A stretch of DNA of 64,000 nucleotides from Begonia masoniana (GCA_022432975.1 CM039510.1:8772414-8836413), one strand, 5' to 3'. Shown: positions 21,584-34,009, counted from the stretch's first letter. Translations and numbers: made by a program. The notes: generated by a model from the letters alone, not told the origin.

Positions 21584-22897
21584 CTGGCTGCTCGTCCTCC
21601 AATTGCTCAATTCTACCAGAAAATACACGCGTTCGATTACCTAACATAACAAAAACTCAACTTAGTAATTTACTAACGAATTCTAAGGAAATTCTTAACC
21701 TAAACTAACTAAAACTACAACACAATTCATTTCCAAAACACTAAACTCGGTTTTTATCCCAAAATTGACCGTCTAACTTCAAACGGTCGTAACTCTCTCG
21801 TTTTTCAACGGATTTCGACGCGCCACCCTAATTCGGAAACCTCTACACGTCTACTATCCATTGAAACACCCAAATTAACCAAACAAACACATTAGCCCAG
21901 CTGAAATCCAGAAAACAGAACTGACCCCCTTTGAGTTAAAAACCGGTTTTTCCCAAACTCAACTCCAATCTTCAATCTAACCCTAAAATCAACCTAAACC
22001 AATCCATTCAACAACCTAATCATCAAAATAGGAAAGAAACAAGACTTTGAACCCTAATTTTCGGATTCCATGGTTTGGGTTTTCCAAACCCTAACCAAAT
22101 CCATCAAAACCACTCTAAAAACACCATAAACTAACCCTAATTCGTATACAACTTAAAACCCACTAAATTTTACCTTAAAAACTCTTGAAATCTTGAAGCA
22201 AAGGAGAGGAGGAAGGGCTCTAATGGCTGCCAAGGAAAAACGTGGAGGAAATGGGAAGAAGATGAATGAAGTTTAGGATTTTACCCTTTTTAACTAAAAC
22301 TTTTTTCCACTTTTTATTTCCCTCCACCAAATTCTTAAAATCATAAATAAACCCCTCCTTTTATCACTTTTAATCCAACGCCAAACACACACAAAACACC
22401 ACCTTTATTCTTCCTTTAATAAATTTCTAGAAATTCCTATTGGTTGGTTTATATCACTATTCCACTTTGACTTTTCAAACCTTTTGGTTTGAATTGTCAA
22501 ACCACTTTTCTTTCCTTTCTCTTCCACTTCAATGCACAACATTAATCTTGAATAATTAAACTCTCCTAACACGTCTAATCGTAGACTACACACGTAATAG
22601 AAAATTTTTGGGTGTTACACATCTCGTATTTCTTTTCTGAACAAGCCATTTAAATCAAGCAATTTTGGTCATCAAAAAAGAAAAAAACATAATATAACCA
22701 TATCTAATACAAACCATATATACATCAAAGTTAAGGGAATTAAAGGACAAAGAAACAACTTAAGTTTGATTATGAGAGTCAATAGACAAAGAACAACTAA
22801 ATTCAATTACTCATCACGTAGATTTATCTCATAGGAACAGTTAATGCATACTATCTTTCACAAGTGACAGTAAATGAAGAAAGAAAGAGTGAATTAC

Positions 22898-23794
22898 AGG
22901 TGGGGCAAAAACTGCATCCAAAATTGAGCTGATCCCATCTTGAGGCGACTGCAAAAGTCTAAGAAAATTCAAGACAATATATGCCATTGACGAAAGACAG
23001 ATCGGAACTTCCCGCATTATGTTAGTTTTTACTACTCCAGGATCTGCGACACTGAAAGATAGTTTTATGACAAAAAACGTAAGATAATCGTCAATCTTTT
23101 TGGGGGAAATAAAGAACACGATGAAACACTTACTTAATGGTAAGGTGATGAGATTCTCCCAATAGAAGTCGTCGATGAAGTTCATAGGAGAATAGGAGTA
23201 AACACACTAGAAAATAAAAATGAAAAATGCTGGTGAGAAACTAAATTGAAAAAAAAAAAAAAAAAAAAAATTTATCATTATCTTATCTGGGATCTATGGC
23301 TTACATTTTGAATACTCGTAGGAATAAGCACAAGGGTAATGTGTAAATTCACTAAACTGTTTACCAGATACAGTTTCTTTGTTGACCTGTACATCAAGAA
23401 CTAAACGAAAAAAGTGCTCATGCAGAGAAAATTTATCACCAAATACTCTATTTTCGAAAATAAATCAGCCTCCTATCTGTAATGATAAGTTAAGTATTTA
23501 CAAAATCCATTTAGTTGATCAAAACTTTCTTACCGTAGCATCTATTGAATTAATAAACAAACTTCAAAAAAACATTCCCACATTGGAGACAGTATATTGC
23601 AATGAAATATATAATAAATCAGCTTCACCATTGTCAAACTGACGATTTGATATACAAATATCAAAATATTCTTACCACTTCTATGCGTAAAGGATGTGAC
23701 ATTTACAACTCGGGATGGAATAGGACTGTTCTTCATAAGTGGCAGTAGAAGTTTGGTCAAACAGAACGGGCCAATATAATTTGTAGCCATTACT
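22898..23794 (-). pseudogene. FEY: FEY-like exons 5 to 8
   Basis: Four exons in correct phase: exon 5 (23676-23794, A-T-N-Y-I-G-P-F ... V-V-N-V-T-S-F-T-H-R-S), exon 6 (23305-23400, ending Y-S-Y-E-Y-S-K, the YxxxK catalytic pair), exon 7 (23134-23206, L-C-L-L-L-F-S-Y-E-L-H-R) and exon 8 (22898-23051, V-A-D-P-G-V-V-K-T-N-I-M-R-E). No stop or frameshift is seen here. Introns are 82 to 275 bases. Confidence 0.85.
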
Positions 23795-24227
23795 CTACAG
23801 AATAAAAAGACTATTGAGAACGCAATACACCAATCTTTGAAAGCACTAGTGTAACACCCGGTTTTAATCGAGATTTTAATATTCCAATAAATAATAGTAT
23901 TTTTATAAATATGTCAAATTATGTCTGTTTCACGAACAGAAAGTGTTATTACGATCCTAATAATTAATATGGATTTTAAGAAAATTTTGGAAATTTTAGG
24001 TGTTGTAACGCTATTTTTACGAGAATTACGTTTCTCGTAATATAAAGGACGTTGTGGTAAAAATAGTAAACGATGTCTGATTTGCAAACGGACAGTTTTA
24101 ATAAAGCCCTGATAATAAGTTGGAGTTATTGGTGAAATAAGAAAATTTTAAAAAACCGAATCGTTAGTTAATTAACGAAGCAAGGGACGAAACAAATAGA
24201 AAATCAAAGGAATGGCAAAAAGGTAAT

Positions 24228-24471
24228 TTGCCAAGTCAAAGTTTAATTAAAATCATAAGTTTTCTTCTCTTCTCCCTCATTCATGATTTCTTCTCTGTGC
24301 AGTTCTCCCTCCAGACGATTTTTCATCGCCTCTCACGGCGTTCTCACCCCGACGATCGAGCTCTCCTCCGGCGACTCGTTTTCTTCGCGATTTCTTCTCC
24401 TCTCGCAACCCTACGTAAGATTCTGTGATTTTTGGACGTTAGCTCTCGATTTTAGGTCGCTAAATAATTAG
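24228..24471 (+). other. Leader-like region of LTR O
   Basis: A pyrimidine-rich stretch (CTTCTCTTCTCCCTC) followed by short open frames without recognisable products. It sits where LTRs A and B have their leader after the TATA-like box. I see no protein-coding evidence. Confidence 0.3.
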
Positions 24472-25033
24472 GGTTTTGTAGGAATTTCATGAAAATAGTC
24501 GGGTTATGTTAGGAAATATTCGATAGGGTTGTATTTACGATTATTGAGCGTTATTTGGTGAAATGAATGGTGTATTCGAAGTTGGGTTGAAATGTCGGGT
24601 TTGAAGCTATGAGAAATCCTATTAATGGAGTTTAGGGTTATTGGTGAGCATAAGTTTCTCGATGAAATGCCCGAGAGAGTTAAATTAGAGTTTTAGGAAA
24701 TTTCCTTAGTTAAAGGTTTCGTTAATTTGGACGTTTACGGTTTAAACTCGTTCTGACGACAAATGTTGTGAATTGCCTTAGGTGAACAACGCTCGTGGAC
24801 GGAGTCTGAGTTTCTACGGACGACAGGTAAGTTCTCGTGACTTACTGTGGCCGATTGACCTACGCCATGCGTCGATGTTGCGTTGAGGATTGTGGATCTT
24901 TGATTGTTTAATTGCTTTGGTTGGGTAGTTAGGACTAGTTGCCTTTATAGGTTATGTTTTTATTGTCTTGATGGTATACATATTGTATGTTTATGTTGTG
25001 CATTTAATTGTCCATGCATCATGTTTTTGAATA

Positions 25034-27176
25034 TGTAGCACCCGGTTTCAATTAAACCGAATTTAACTTATCAATTAATGATGTGCAATTTCATGGAAGA
25101 ATTGGGAGAGTTATTGGTTAGGTTAATGAGTGACTAAGCAAGGGTATTTATGTAAATTTGGCAATTTAAAAGTAGATAACCAATTTAAGGGAAGGGGTTT
25201 AGAGATTTATGTACTGTAGCCGCCACTGTTTCATCATTTATTCCTTTTCAGTGTCCAGCTCAAGCTCAGCAGAGCTCTCGACGAATCTTCCACCAGACTC
25301 TTCTTCTATCTAAGTAAGTTTTTCCCCCATTTCTTATATTTTAGCAGTTAGATAGCCGAGGGAGTCCAATGCGAGGGTTTCGAGGATGCTATAGATGAGT
25401 GTCAATTTCAGTTTAGTGCAGTATCGGGAATGCATTATGACCAGAGTTCTCAATTAGTTTCCTTAGGTCTCTGGTTGAATAGGATGAAGTTTAGTGAAGG
25501 TTTAATTAATGATCAATTTATGAATTTAGGTTCGAGCTAATTTCCGGAGGAGAATTCAACCAAACCATCCAGAAGACCAGGTAAGTAAATTATGCATGTG
25601 CCTTCGGGCCTACATCACAAAACAGTAGGGTTATGTATTTTGGGAATGATTTTGTATGTCATGCATCATTTTTTAAAAGATTACGAAAATGAATTTCCAT
25701 GTAAGAACGATAAGGTATGAACTGTATGTGACAGACAAACTATTAAGGGAACTAATCCACCCCTTAACTTATGAAGGGATTTATAACATTGGGAGAATTG
25801 ATCCCACTCCCAAGGGAACAGAGGGATCAGATCAGCTATTAAGGGAATTCATCCGCCCCTTAATCGAGTAGAGGATGTATAACATTGGGAAAATTGATCC
25901 ACTTCCCAAGGGAACCGAGGGATCAGATCAGCTTATGAACGTATGTAAATGCAACTGAGATGTGAAAGTAGAAATTGCATGTTTAGGAAATTATGTTTCA
26001 GCATTTCATTTCATTACAGCTTTACTTACTTAGCATTAAGCTAATAGATGAGTTTTGTGATGTAGGTGAAGAAGTGACAGCAGGTGAATCCTCTGAGTTC
26101 ATTGAGGGGTAGACTGGTTGGGGGAGCATACTTATGCCACGGATCTGGTACTTGATGAGGCTGTTTAACTGATGTCTGTTGGAGTGAAGGTGTAGTTGAC
26201 AATGTTTCGATTTGAATAGGTTGAGTTCTCATGACAGTAGTTGTTTCAATGTTTTGAAAATGTTTTGAGTTTCCTTTTCTGATAATAGTATTCTGCTGAG
26301 ATTTGATGTTGGCACTTGCTGGATTGTTTTGAGTATTGCATTGGTTAGAATGGTATTTGAATGGTTTCAGTAATGTAAGTAGGTTCTTTTCTGTAGTTAG
26401 AGTCATGTTGTATAGCAAGGAGTTGTAGGTATGTCGCTCTGTCCTCTATCGGTAGATGATGTCTATCGGTAGATGTCGAGTTATAGCTATGTTGTCTATC
26501 AGAAGATGTCTTCAGTTAAGCCATCGGATGATGTCTCAGTAAAGTCACCGGTACATGAGGTTTATTCTATCGGAAGATGTAGAATTCGCCCTACCTGTAT
26601 GAGTGGGTATTATGCTTGTCGTTTAGTGATCGGTATATGCAATTTACCCTATCGGAAGAAGGGGATGAGAGATTTTATCGTTTTGCTATCGGCAGATGCA
26701 AGTCGTAAAACTTGTCGTTTGCGATCGGTTGATGTTGGATATTGATTTATCCGGCTGACGTCATCGGTAGATGCAGTCTACAGAGTGATGTCTTTTGTTT
26801 CCAACTCTTCTGGTCCACGTCATCGGTGGAAGCCTTCTATTTTCTGTTCCTGTTCCTTCCGTTGACTTTATCCATTGGTAGATGTGTTTGACTTCTGCGA
26901 CTTCTCTAGTATTCAACTGTTTAAACTTAATTTTCTATTTGCCGATTGTTTCTTAACAATTCAAACAACGTTTCGTAGTTTTGTTTACCTTCATTGTTGT
27001 TCAAATGATTTCCGCTGCAAGCATTTAAATGTTTTGAAGTTTTCTTTTTTTTTTTAAAAAAAAAAAGGGATGTTAAATTTAGACTTTCGAGCGAGTTTTA
27101 AATTTAGTCCAAGGTTTCTTAGTTATGTACGGGCTTATGAGTAACAAACCGAGTTCAGATAATTCGGGGCGTTACA
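25034..27176 (+). repeat. 5' LTR of element A
   Basis: TGTAGCACCCGG ... GGGGCGTTACA. The TATA-like box reads AATTTAAGG at 25182 where the 3' LTR has TATTTAAGG at 31969. Leader-intron signals are at 25581-26065. A run of ATCGGTAGATG-type motifs fills 26450-26890. Confidence 0.95.
25581..26065 (+). promoter_or_regulatory. Candidate leader intron of element A 5' LTR
   Basis: CCAG/GTAAGT (25581), left arm CCTACATCACAAAAC (25609-25623), right arm GTTTTGTGATGTAG/G (26052-26066). Between them are four hairpins with stems of 7-8 bp (TTAAGGG/CCCTTAA and TTGGGAG/CTCCCAA types) and loops of the form AAYTNATCC. The 3' LTR repeats it at 32369-32853. That it is spliced is inferred. Confidence 0.6.
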
Positions 27177-27179
27177 GTA

Positions 27180-27190
27180 TGGTATCAGAG
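27180..27190 (+). other. Primer-binding site of element A
   Basis: TGGTATCAGAG, complementary to the 3' end of initiator tRNA-Met, three bases after the 5' LTR. Confidence 0.9.
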
Positions 27191-27330
27191 ACATTCAGTT
27201 AAACCGTTCAAAAGATTACTCATCAGTGCCAATCGTTGCATGGAGGTACTCCAACAACTGTAAGTGTTTATCTTAACCTTAGCTATTAGAAGATTAAGGG
27301 TGAACTTAACCTTGTACAAGAATATAACAA

Positions 27331-30300
27331 ATGTCTAGACGACCAGGAAGACCAAGATTACCGAGAGAGATACCGAATCCGAGGCGGGAGGAGGACTCTA
27401 GTGTAATTAGGCAGCTGACCGAATTGATGCGTCAGCAGACTGATATAGTACGTCAACAGTCTGATCAATTAGGAGTGCTGTTGAGCCGGGAGACACAAGG
27501 AAGTGCCAACTCGGGTTCTAGCAGTGAACACTCTGGAGATAGATTCAGGAGACTAAGACCACCCACGTTTGATGGACAGTCATCTGACCCAGTTATTGCT
27601 GAAGGATGGCTTAGAAAAATCGAGAGTATGTTTAGGTGTGCCAATGTTGGAGAGGAGGACAAAGTCACGTTGGCCACGTTCCATTTGGCTGGTGAAGCTC
27701 AACTCTGGTGGGAAACGATAGAGACCACCACAGATGTCTTGGCGATGCCTTGGTCACAATTCAAGGACATATTCTATGGGAAGTATTTTAACAGCACGGT
27801 CCAAACCGCGAAGAAGTTGGAGTTTCTGAATTTGAAGCAGACAGGATCGGTGGCAGAGTACAGTAGGCAATTTGAGTCCTTGTCCAGGTTTGCTGGACAT
27901 TTTGCTCATAAGGACGATGATAAGGTGTTCAAATTTGTGCATGGACTGAAGCCGGAGATTTACCGAGGAGTCAATGGCATCAAAGGCTTGACATTTAGTG
28001 AAGTTGTGTCCACTGCTCTGGAAGTGGAAGAAGCTGAAAGGAAGTGTGCCGGACCAAAAGAGGTTTCGCAAAAGTTTATCCAGCCACACCATCAGAGGGG
28101 AGTGAAGAGGCCAAGTGAAGGCCAAAATAACCAAGGATCTGGAAAGAAGGTACTGAATACCCAGAAGTTCCCTCAGTGCCCGAAATGTTCAAAGAATCAC
28201 TTGGGGAAGTGTAGATTTGGATCGGGTAAGTGCTTCAACTGTGAAGAGGTTGGACACTTGTACAAGGATTGCCCAAAGCCCCAGGTCATTCGATGTTTCC
28301 ATTGCAACAAGGTTGGCCATGTCAACAGAGACTGCCCAGCTTTGAAGGATGGCCCTGTCAAGATTAAGCCAAGAATATTCTCCATGATGGAGTCCTGTGA
28401 TGAGGACCGGCCTACTGTGGTGTTAGGTACAATACTGATCAACTCTATACCTGCTTTTACTTTGATAGATTCGGGTGCAACACATTCTTTTATAGCCTCT
28501 GCATTTGCTGACAAGTTAAACGTACGGTTTACTTCTTCCGAACATGTGTTCAAAGTTGCCCTACCCTCTAGTGAACGCATGCACTCTAACCAAATGATGC
28601 CCGATAGTGTTGTATTAGTAGGAAACATGAATTTGCCTGCCGATCTCATCGTTATGGATATATTGGGATTTGATGTAATCCTAGGAATGGATTGGTTATT
28701 TAAACATTTTGCCACAATAGATTGTAGGACTAGAGTTGTCAGTTTTCAACCCCCTAGAGGTTTAAACCATACCTTCCAAGCTCAAAAGAAGAGTAAGAAA
28801 ATGACTGTAATGACTTCTATCGATTGTAGACCCTCCTCATGCAGGGAGTATTTGTGCTTTTTGGCCAATGTTTTAGACGCACAAGATGTTTTAGTTGTCC
28901 AAGATTTTCTGGAAGTATTCCTAGATGACCTACCTGGCTTGCCGCCAGATAGGGAGATTGAATTCGTTGTGGACGTCTACCCAGGCGCTGAGCCTGTATC
29001 TAAGAATCCATATAGATTAGCACCAACAGAACTTAAGGAATTGAAGAAGCAGTTAGAGGATTTATTAGAAAAAGGGTTCATACGCCCTAGCTTTTCACCG
29101 TGGGGTGCACCTGTTCTTTTCGTCAAAAAGAAGGATGGATCAATGCGTATGTGCATTGATTATAGAGAAATAAATAAGTTAACTGTCAAGAATAAGTATC
29201 CTTTGCCAAGGATTGACGACTTATTTGACCAGCTGAAGGGTGCAAGAGTTTTCTCTAAGATTGACCTTAGATCCGGTTATTATCAGTTGAAAGTCAAATC
29301 AGAGGATATTCCTAAGACAGCTTTTCGCACAAGGTATGGGCATTATGAGTTTTTGGTTATGTCCTTTGGATTGACTAATGCGCCAGCAGCCTTCATGGAT
29401 CTTATGAATATGGTGTTTCATGAATACTTAGATAAATTTGTCATAGTGTTCATTGATGATATTTTAATTTATTCCCGTTCCAAGGACGAGCATGCTAGAC
29501 ACCTGACCTTAGTGTTGAAAGTGTTAAAACAGCACCAACTTTACGCCAAGTTTTCCAAGTGTGAATTTTGGTTGGACCAAGTTCACTTTCTTGGTCATGT
29601 GATCTCTGGAGATGGAATATCCGTTGATCCAGCTAAGGTCCAAGCAGTTAAGGAATGGCCCCAACCGGAGAGTGCTACTGATATTAGGAGTTTTCATGGG
29701 TTAGCAGGATATTATAGGAAGTTCATTGAAGGATTTTCAAAGATTGCTACACCCCTTACTAGGTTAACGAGGAAGAATGTGAAGTATATGTGGACTGAAG
29801 AATGTGAACGTAGCTTTCAGACCTTGAAACAGAAACTGACCAATGCCCCAATCTTAACCCTTCCAGTTGAAGATGGTAAATTTAGTATTTATTGTGATGC
29901 TTCCAAAATTAGACTAGGTTGTGTGTTGATGCAAGATGGAAAGGTTATAGCTTATGCTTCTAGGCAGTTAAAAGTACATGAAAAGAATTACCCTACACAT
30001 GACTTAGAATTAGCTGTTGTGGTCTTCGCATTAAAGATTTGGAGGCACTATCTGTATGGACAAACTTGTGAGATATTTTCGGATCATAAAAGTCTGAAAT
30101 ACATTTTCACGCAAAAGGAACTGAATATGAGGCAACGTAGGTGGTTAGAGTTTGTCAAAGATTATGATTTTGAGATTAAGTACCGCCCTGGCAAGGCGAA
30201 TGTAGTGGCTGATGCTTTGAGTAGAGTGACCCCTTCAGTCTCTGCATTGACTCTAGACATACCGATAGCTTTAGAGACAGAATTCCAAAGATTTAACCTG

Positions 30301-31785
30301 GAAGCTGTGTCTAGTATGACGGCTATGCTTTCGGCCATATCTTTAAGGCCTACCATTTTGGAGAAAATAAAGGAAGTTCAAATGAATGACACTGAATGCA
30401 ATAAGTATAAGTTGTGCATGGATTCTACTGACAAGCCGGATTTCAACTGCTCAGTTGATGGAATTCTCAAGTTTCGGAATAGATGGTTTGTTCCGGCTGA
30501 TACTGAACTTAGGAAGGGAATCCTATCTGAGGCACATTCTTCTAGACTCTCTGTTCATCCTGGGAGTACGAAAATGTACAGAGATCTCAAGCAACATTAT
30601 TGGTGGCCAGGTATGAAAAGAAGTGTGGCGGAGTATGTGGAGTCCTGTCTGATCTGCCAACAAGTCAAAGCTGAACATCAGAGGCCTGCTGGAACGTTAC
30701 AACCTTTACCAGTTCCCGAATGGAAATGGGAACAAATAACGATGGACTTTGTTATAGGATTACCTAGAGCAGCAAAGGGTCACGATGCAATTTGGGTAAT
30801 AGTTGATCGTTTAACCAAATCTGCTCACTTTCTGCCAATGAAGGTAACATACTCGATGGATCAACTGGCTGAGTTGTATGTGCACGAAGTTGTTAGACTG
30901 CATGGAGTTCCAAGCACCATAGTTTCAGACCGAGACACTATATTTACTTCTAAGTTTTGGAAAAGTTTGCACAAGGCTATGGGAACACAGCTTAGTTTTA
31001 GCACAGCTTTCCACCCTCAAACAGATGGACAATCCGAAAGGACTATTCAAACATTAGAAGATATGCTCTGTGCCTGTGTCTTAAACTTTCAAGGTTCATG
31101 GAGCAAATACTTGTCCTTGATTGAATTTTCTTATAATAACAGTTTTCAGACAACAATAGGCATGGCACCATACGAGGCATTGTATGGACGGAAGTGCAGA
31201 TCCCCATTGTATTGGGATGAAGTTGGAGAAGCACAATTGATTGGTCCTGACATCGTACAGCAAACAGTGGAGAAAATTGCTCTTATTCGACAAAGAATCT
31301 TGACAGCTCAAAGCCGGCAGAAAAGCTATGCAGACAAAAGGCGAAGAGAACTGGAATTTGAAGTAGGTAATGAAGTTTTCCTTAAAGTGTCACCTTTCAA
31401 AGGAGTGGTGAGATTTGGAAAGAGAGGAAAGTTGAACCCCAGATTTATTGGACCATTCACTATTCTGAAGAGAGTTGGGAGAACAGCCTACCAGTTACAA
31501 CTACCAACTTCTATGGGAGGGATACATGATGTGTTCCATGTTTCCATGTTGAAAAAGTGCATAAGAGATCCAAACCAAGTCGTGGGACAGCAGGACTTTG
31601 AGATTCATCCTACCCTTGCCTATGAAGAGAAATCAGTAAAGATCTTAGATTATGCAGTGAAGGTATTGCGCAACAAAGAAGTTCCACTAGTAAAAGTCTT
31701 ATGGCACAACCAGAACAGAGAGGAGACCACTTGGGAGCGCCAGCAAGACATGATGGACCAACATCCAGAATTATTCAGGTACTGA
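27331..31785 (+). CDS. Gag-Pol polyprotein of element A (1484 aa, open)
   Basis: A retrotransposon polyprotein in one uninterrupted frame. In order: Gag with a capsid-like region (about 70-230), two CCHC zinc knuckles (C-F-N-C-E-E-V-G-H near 300 and C-F-H-C-N-K-V-G-H near 321), an aspartic protease (D-S-G-A-T-H-S-F near 380), reverse transcriptase (K-I-D-L-R-S-G-Y near 643 and F-I-D-D-I near 706, both catalytic motifs intact), RNase H (Y-C-D-A-S near 852), integrase with an HHCC finger (1069-1110) and a D, D, E set (M-D-F-V, S-D-R-D, S-E-R-T), and a C-terminal chromodomain-like end ([14 protein letters not shown]). The chromodomain end and long LTRs point to the Tekay/Del clade. The ATG at 27331 begins a basic R-R-P-G-R-P-R segment also present in element B. 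No lesion is visible, so it may still be active. Confidence 0.95.
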   Translation: MSRRPGRPRLPREIPNPRREEDSSVIRQLTELMRQQTDIVRQQSDQLGVLLSRETQGSANSGSSSEHSGDRFRRLRPPTFDGQSSDPVIAEGWLRKIESMFRCANVGEEDKVTLATFHLAGEAQLWWETIETTTDVLAMPWSQFKDIFYGKYFNSTVQTAKKLEFLNLKQTGSVAEYSRQFESLSRFAGHFAHKDDDKVFKFVHGLKPEIYRGVNGIKGLTFSEVVSTALEVEEAERKCAGPKEVSQKFIQPHHQRGVKRPSEGQNNQGSGKKVLNTQKFPQCPKCSKNHLGKCRFGSGKCFNCEEVGHLYKDCPKPQVIRCFHCNKVGHVNRDCPALKDGPVKIKPRIFSMMESCDEDRPTVVLGTILINSIPAFTLIDSGATHSFIASAFADKLNVRFTSSEHVFKVALPSSERMHSNQMMPDSVVLVGNMNLPADLIVMDILGFDVILGMDWLFKHFATIDCRTRVVSFQPPRGLNHTFQAQKKSKKMTVMTSIDCRPSSCREYLCFLANVLDAQDVLVVQDFLEVFLDDLPGLPPDREIEFVVDVYPGAEPVSKNPYRLAPTELKELKKQLEDLLEKGFIRPSFSPWGAPVLFVKKKDGSMRMCIDYREINKLTVKNKYPLPRIDDLFDQLKGARVFSKIDLRSGYYQLKVKSEDIPKTAFRTRYGHYEFLVMSFGLTNAPAAFMDLMNMVFHEYLDKFVIVFIDDILIYSRSKDEHARHLTLVLKVLKQHQLYAKFSKCEFWLDQVHFLGHVISGDGISVDPAKVQAVKEWPQPESATDIRSFHGLAGYYRKFIEGFSKIATPLTRLTRKNVKYMWTEECERSFQTLKQKLTNAPILTLPVEDGKFSIYCDASKIRLGCVLMQDGKVIAYASRQLKVHEKNYPTHDLELAVVVFALKIWRHYLYGQTCEIFSDHKSLKYIFTQKELNMRQRRWLEFVKDYDFEIKYRPGKANVVADALSRVTPSVSALTLDIPIALETEFQRFNLEAVSSMTAMLSAISLRPTILEKIKEVQMNDTECNKYKLCMDSTDKPDFNCSVDGILKFRNRWFVPADTELRKGILSEAHSSRLSVHPGSTKMYRDLKQHYWWPGMKRSVAEYVESCLICQQVKAEHQRPAGTLQPLPVPEWKWEQITMDFVIGLPRAAKGHDAIWVIVDRLTKSAHFLPMKVTYSMDQLAELYVHEVVRLHGVPSTIVSDRDTIFTSKFWKSLHKAMGTQLSFSTAFHPQTDGQSERTIQTLEDMLCACVLNFQGSWSKYLSLIEFSYNNSFQTTIGMAPYEALYGRKCRSPLYWDEVGEAQLIGPDIVQQTVEKIALIRQRILTAQSRQKSYADKRRRELEFEVGNEVFLKVSPFKGVVRFGKRGKLNPRFIGPFTILKRVGRTAYQLQLPTSMGGIHDVFHVSMLKKCIRDPNQVVGQQDFEIHPTLAYEEKSVKILDYAVKVLRNKEVPLVKVLWHNQNREETTWERQQDMMDQHPELFRY

Positions 31786-31805
31786 ATTTTGAGGACAAAA
31801 TTCAT

Positions 31806-31820
31806 TTAAGGAGGGTAGAT
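31806..31820 (+). other. Polypurine tract of element A
   Basis: TAAGGAGGGTAGAT lies directly before the 3' LTR; the same tract precedes the 3' LTR of element B. Confidence 0.85.
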
Positions 31821-33964
31821 TGTAGCACCCGGTTTCAATTAAACCGAATTTAACTTATCAATTAATGATGTGCAATTTCATGGAAGAATTGGGAGAGTTA
31901 TTGGTTAGGTTAATGAGTGACTAAGCAAGGGCATTTATGTAAATTTGGCAATTTAAAAGTAGATAACCTATTTAAGGGAAGGGGTTTAGAGATTTATGTA
32001 CTGTAGCCGCCACTGTTTCATCATTTATTCCTTTTCGGTGTCCTAGCTCAAGCTCAGCAGAGCTCTCGACGAATCTTCCACCAGACTCTTCTTCTATCTA
32101 AGTAAGTTTTTCCCCCATTTCTTATATTTTAGCAGTTAGATAGCCGAGGGAGTCCAATGCGAGGGTTTCGAGGATGCTATAGATGAGTGTCAGTTTCAGT
32201 TTAGTGCAGTATCGGGAATGCATTATGACCAGAGTTCTCAATTAGTTTCCTTAGGTCTCTGGTTGAATAGGATGAAGTTTAGTGAAGGTTTAATTAATGA
32301 TCAGTTTATGGATTTAGGTTCGAGCTAATTTCCGGAGGAGAATTCAACCAAACCATCCAGAAGACCAGGTAAGTAAATTATGCATGTGTCTTCGGGCCTA
32401 CATCACAAAACAGTAGGGTTATGTATTTTGGGAATGATTTTGTATGTCATGCATCATTTTTTAAAAGATTACGAAAATGAATTTCCATGTAAGACCGATA
32501 AGGTATGAACTGTATGTGACAGACAAACTATTAAGGGAACTAATCCACCCCTTAACTTATGAAGGGATTTATAACATTGGGAGAATTGATCCCACTCCCA
32601 AGGGAACAGAGGGATCAAATCAGCTATTAAGGGAATTCATCTGCCCCTTAATCGAGTAGAGGATGTATAACATTGGGAAAATTGATCCACTTCCCAAGGG
32701 AACCGAGGGATCAGATCAGCTTATGAACGTATGTGAATGCAACTGAGATGTGAAAGTAGAAATTGCATGTTTAGGAAATTATGTTTCAGCATTTCATTTC
32801 ATTACAGCTTTACTTACTTAGCATTAGGCTAATAGATGAGTTTTGTGATGTAGGTGAAGAAGTGACAGCAGGTGAATCCTCTGAGTTCATTGAGGGGTAG
32901 ACTGGTTGGGGGAGCATACTCATGCCACGGATCTGGTACTTGATGAGGCGGTTTAACTGATGTCTGTTGGAGTGAAGGTGTAGTTGACAATGTTTCGATT
33001 TGAATAGGTTGAGTTCTCATGACAGTAGTTGTTTCAATGTTTTGAAAATATTTTGAGTTTCCTTTTCTGATAATAGTATTCTGTTGAGATTTGATGTTGG
33101 CACTTGCTGGATTGTTTTGAGTATTGCATTGGTTAGAATGGTATTTGAATGATTTCAGTAATGTAAGTAGGTTCTTTTCTGTAGTTAGAGTCGTGTTGTA
33201 TAGCAAGGAGTTGTAGGTATGTCGCTCAGTCCTCTATTGGTAGATGATGTCTATCGGTAGATGTCGAGTTATAGCTATGTTGTCTATCGGAAGATGTCTT
33301 CAGTTAAGCCATCGGATGATGTCTCAGTAAAGTCACCGGTACATGAGGTTTATTCTATCGGAAGATGTAGAATTCGCCCTACCGGTATGAGTGGGTATTA
33401 TGCTTGTCGTTTAGTGATCGGTATATGCATTTTACCCTATCGGAAGAAGGGGATGAGAGATTTTGTCGTTTTTCCATCGGCAGATGCAAGTCGTAAAACT
33501 TGTCGTTTGCGATCGGTTGATGTTGGATATTGATTTATCCAGATGATGTCATCGGTGGATGCAGTCTACAGAGTGATGTCTTTTGTTTCCAACTCTTCTG
33601 GTCCACGTCATCGGTGGAAGCCTTCTATTTTATGTTCCTGTTCCTTCCGTTGACTTTATCCATCGGTAGATGTGTTTGACTTCTGCGACTTCTCTAGTAT
33701 TCCACTGTTTAAACTTAATTTTCTATTTGCTGATTGTTTCTTAACAATTCAAACAACGTTTCGTAGTTTTGTTTAACTTCATTGTTGTTCAAATGATTTC
33801 CGCTGCAAGCATTTAAATGTTTTGAAGTTTTCTTTTTTTTTTTAAAAAAAAAAAGGGATGTTAAATTTAGACTTTCGAGCGAGTTTTAAATTTAGTCCAA
33901 GGTTTCTTAGTTATGTACGGGCTTATGAGTAACAAACCGGGTTCAGATAATTCGGGACGTTACA
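31821..33964 (+). repeat. 3' LTR of element A
   Basis: A near-identical copy of the 5' LTR, ending GGGACGTTACA with one change from GGGGCG. It has an intact TATTTAAGG at 31969, leader-intron signals at 32369-32853 and arms at 32397-32411 and 32840-32854. Confidence 0.95.
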
Positions 33965-34009
33965 GAATAAGCATAGAAAATGAATTTTCGCACTACGTTT
34001 TCATGAAAA

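Larger units (their letters stand above)
19815..22619 (-). mobile_element. Solo LTR S1 (reverse), in FEY-like intron 8
   Basis: Plus-strand ends are TGTAACGCCCCAAACTCG and TTTTTGGGTGTTACA, with a perfect 5-bp target duplication CATCT at 19810-19814 and 22620-22624. Orientation follows from GGGGCGTTACA being the 3' end of the plus-strand LTRs. It contains a GC-rich CGATCGATCG zone near its 3' end and a well-preserved paired-arm intron. Confidence 0.92.
25034..33964 (+). mobile_element. Element A: full-length Tekay/Del-type Ty3/gypsy retrotransposon
   Basis: Complete 8.9-kb element with LTRs 25034-27176 and 31821-33964, primer-binding site, one open gag-pol frame and a polypurine tract. The target duplication GAATA is perfect (25029-25033 and 33965-33969). 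By eye the LTRs differ at about 35 to 40 positions in 2.14 kb (about 98% identity), so it is young. It lies inside the candidate intron of solo LTR O. Confidence 0.96.

Noticed and set aside
27465..31311. Minus-strand ORFs inside gag-pol of element A
   Set aside because: They are shadows of the conserved plus-strand polyprotein frame.
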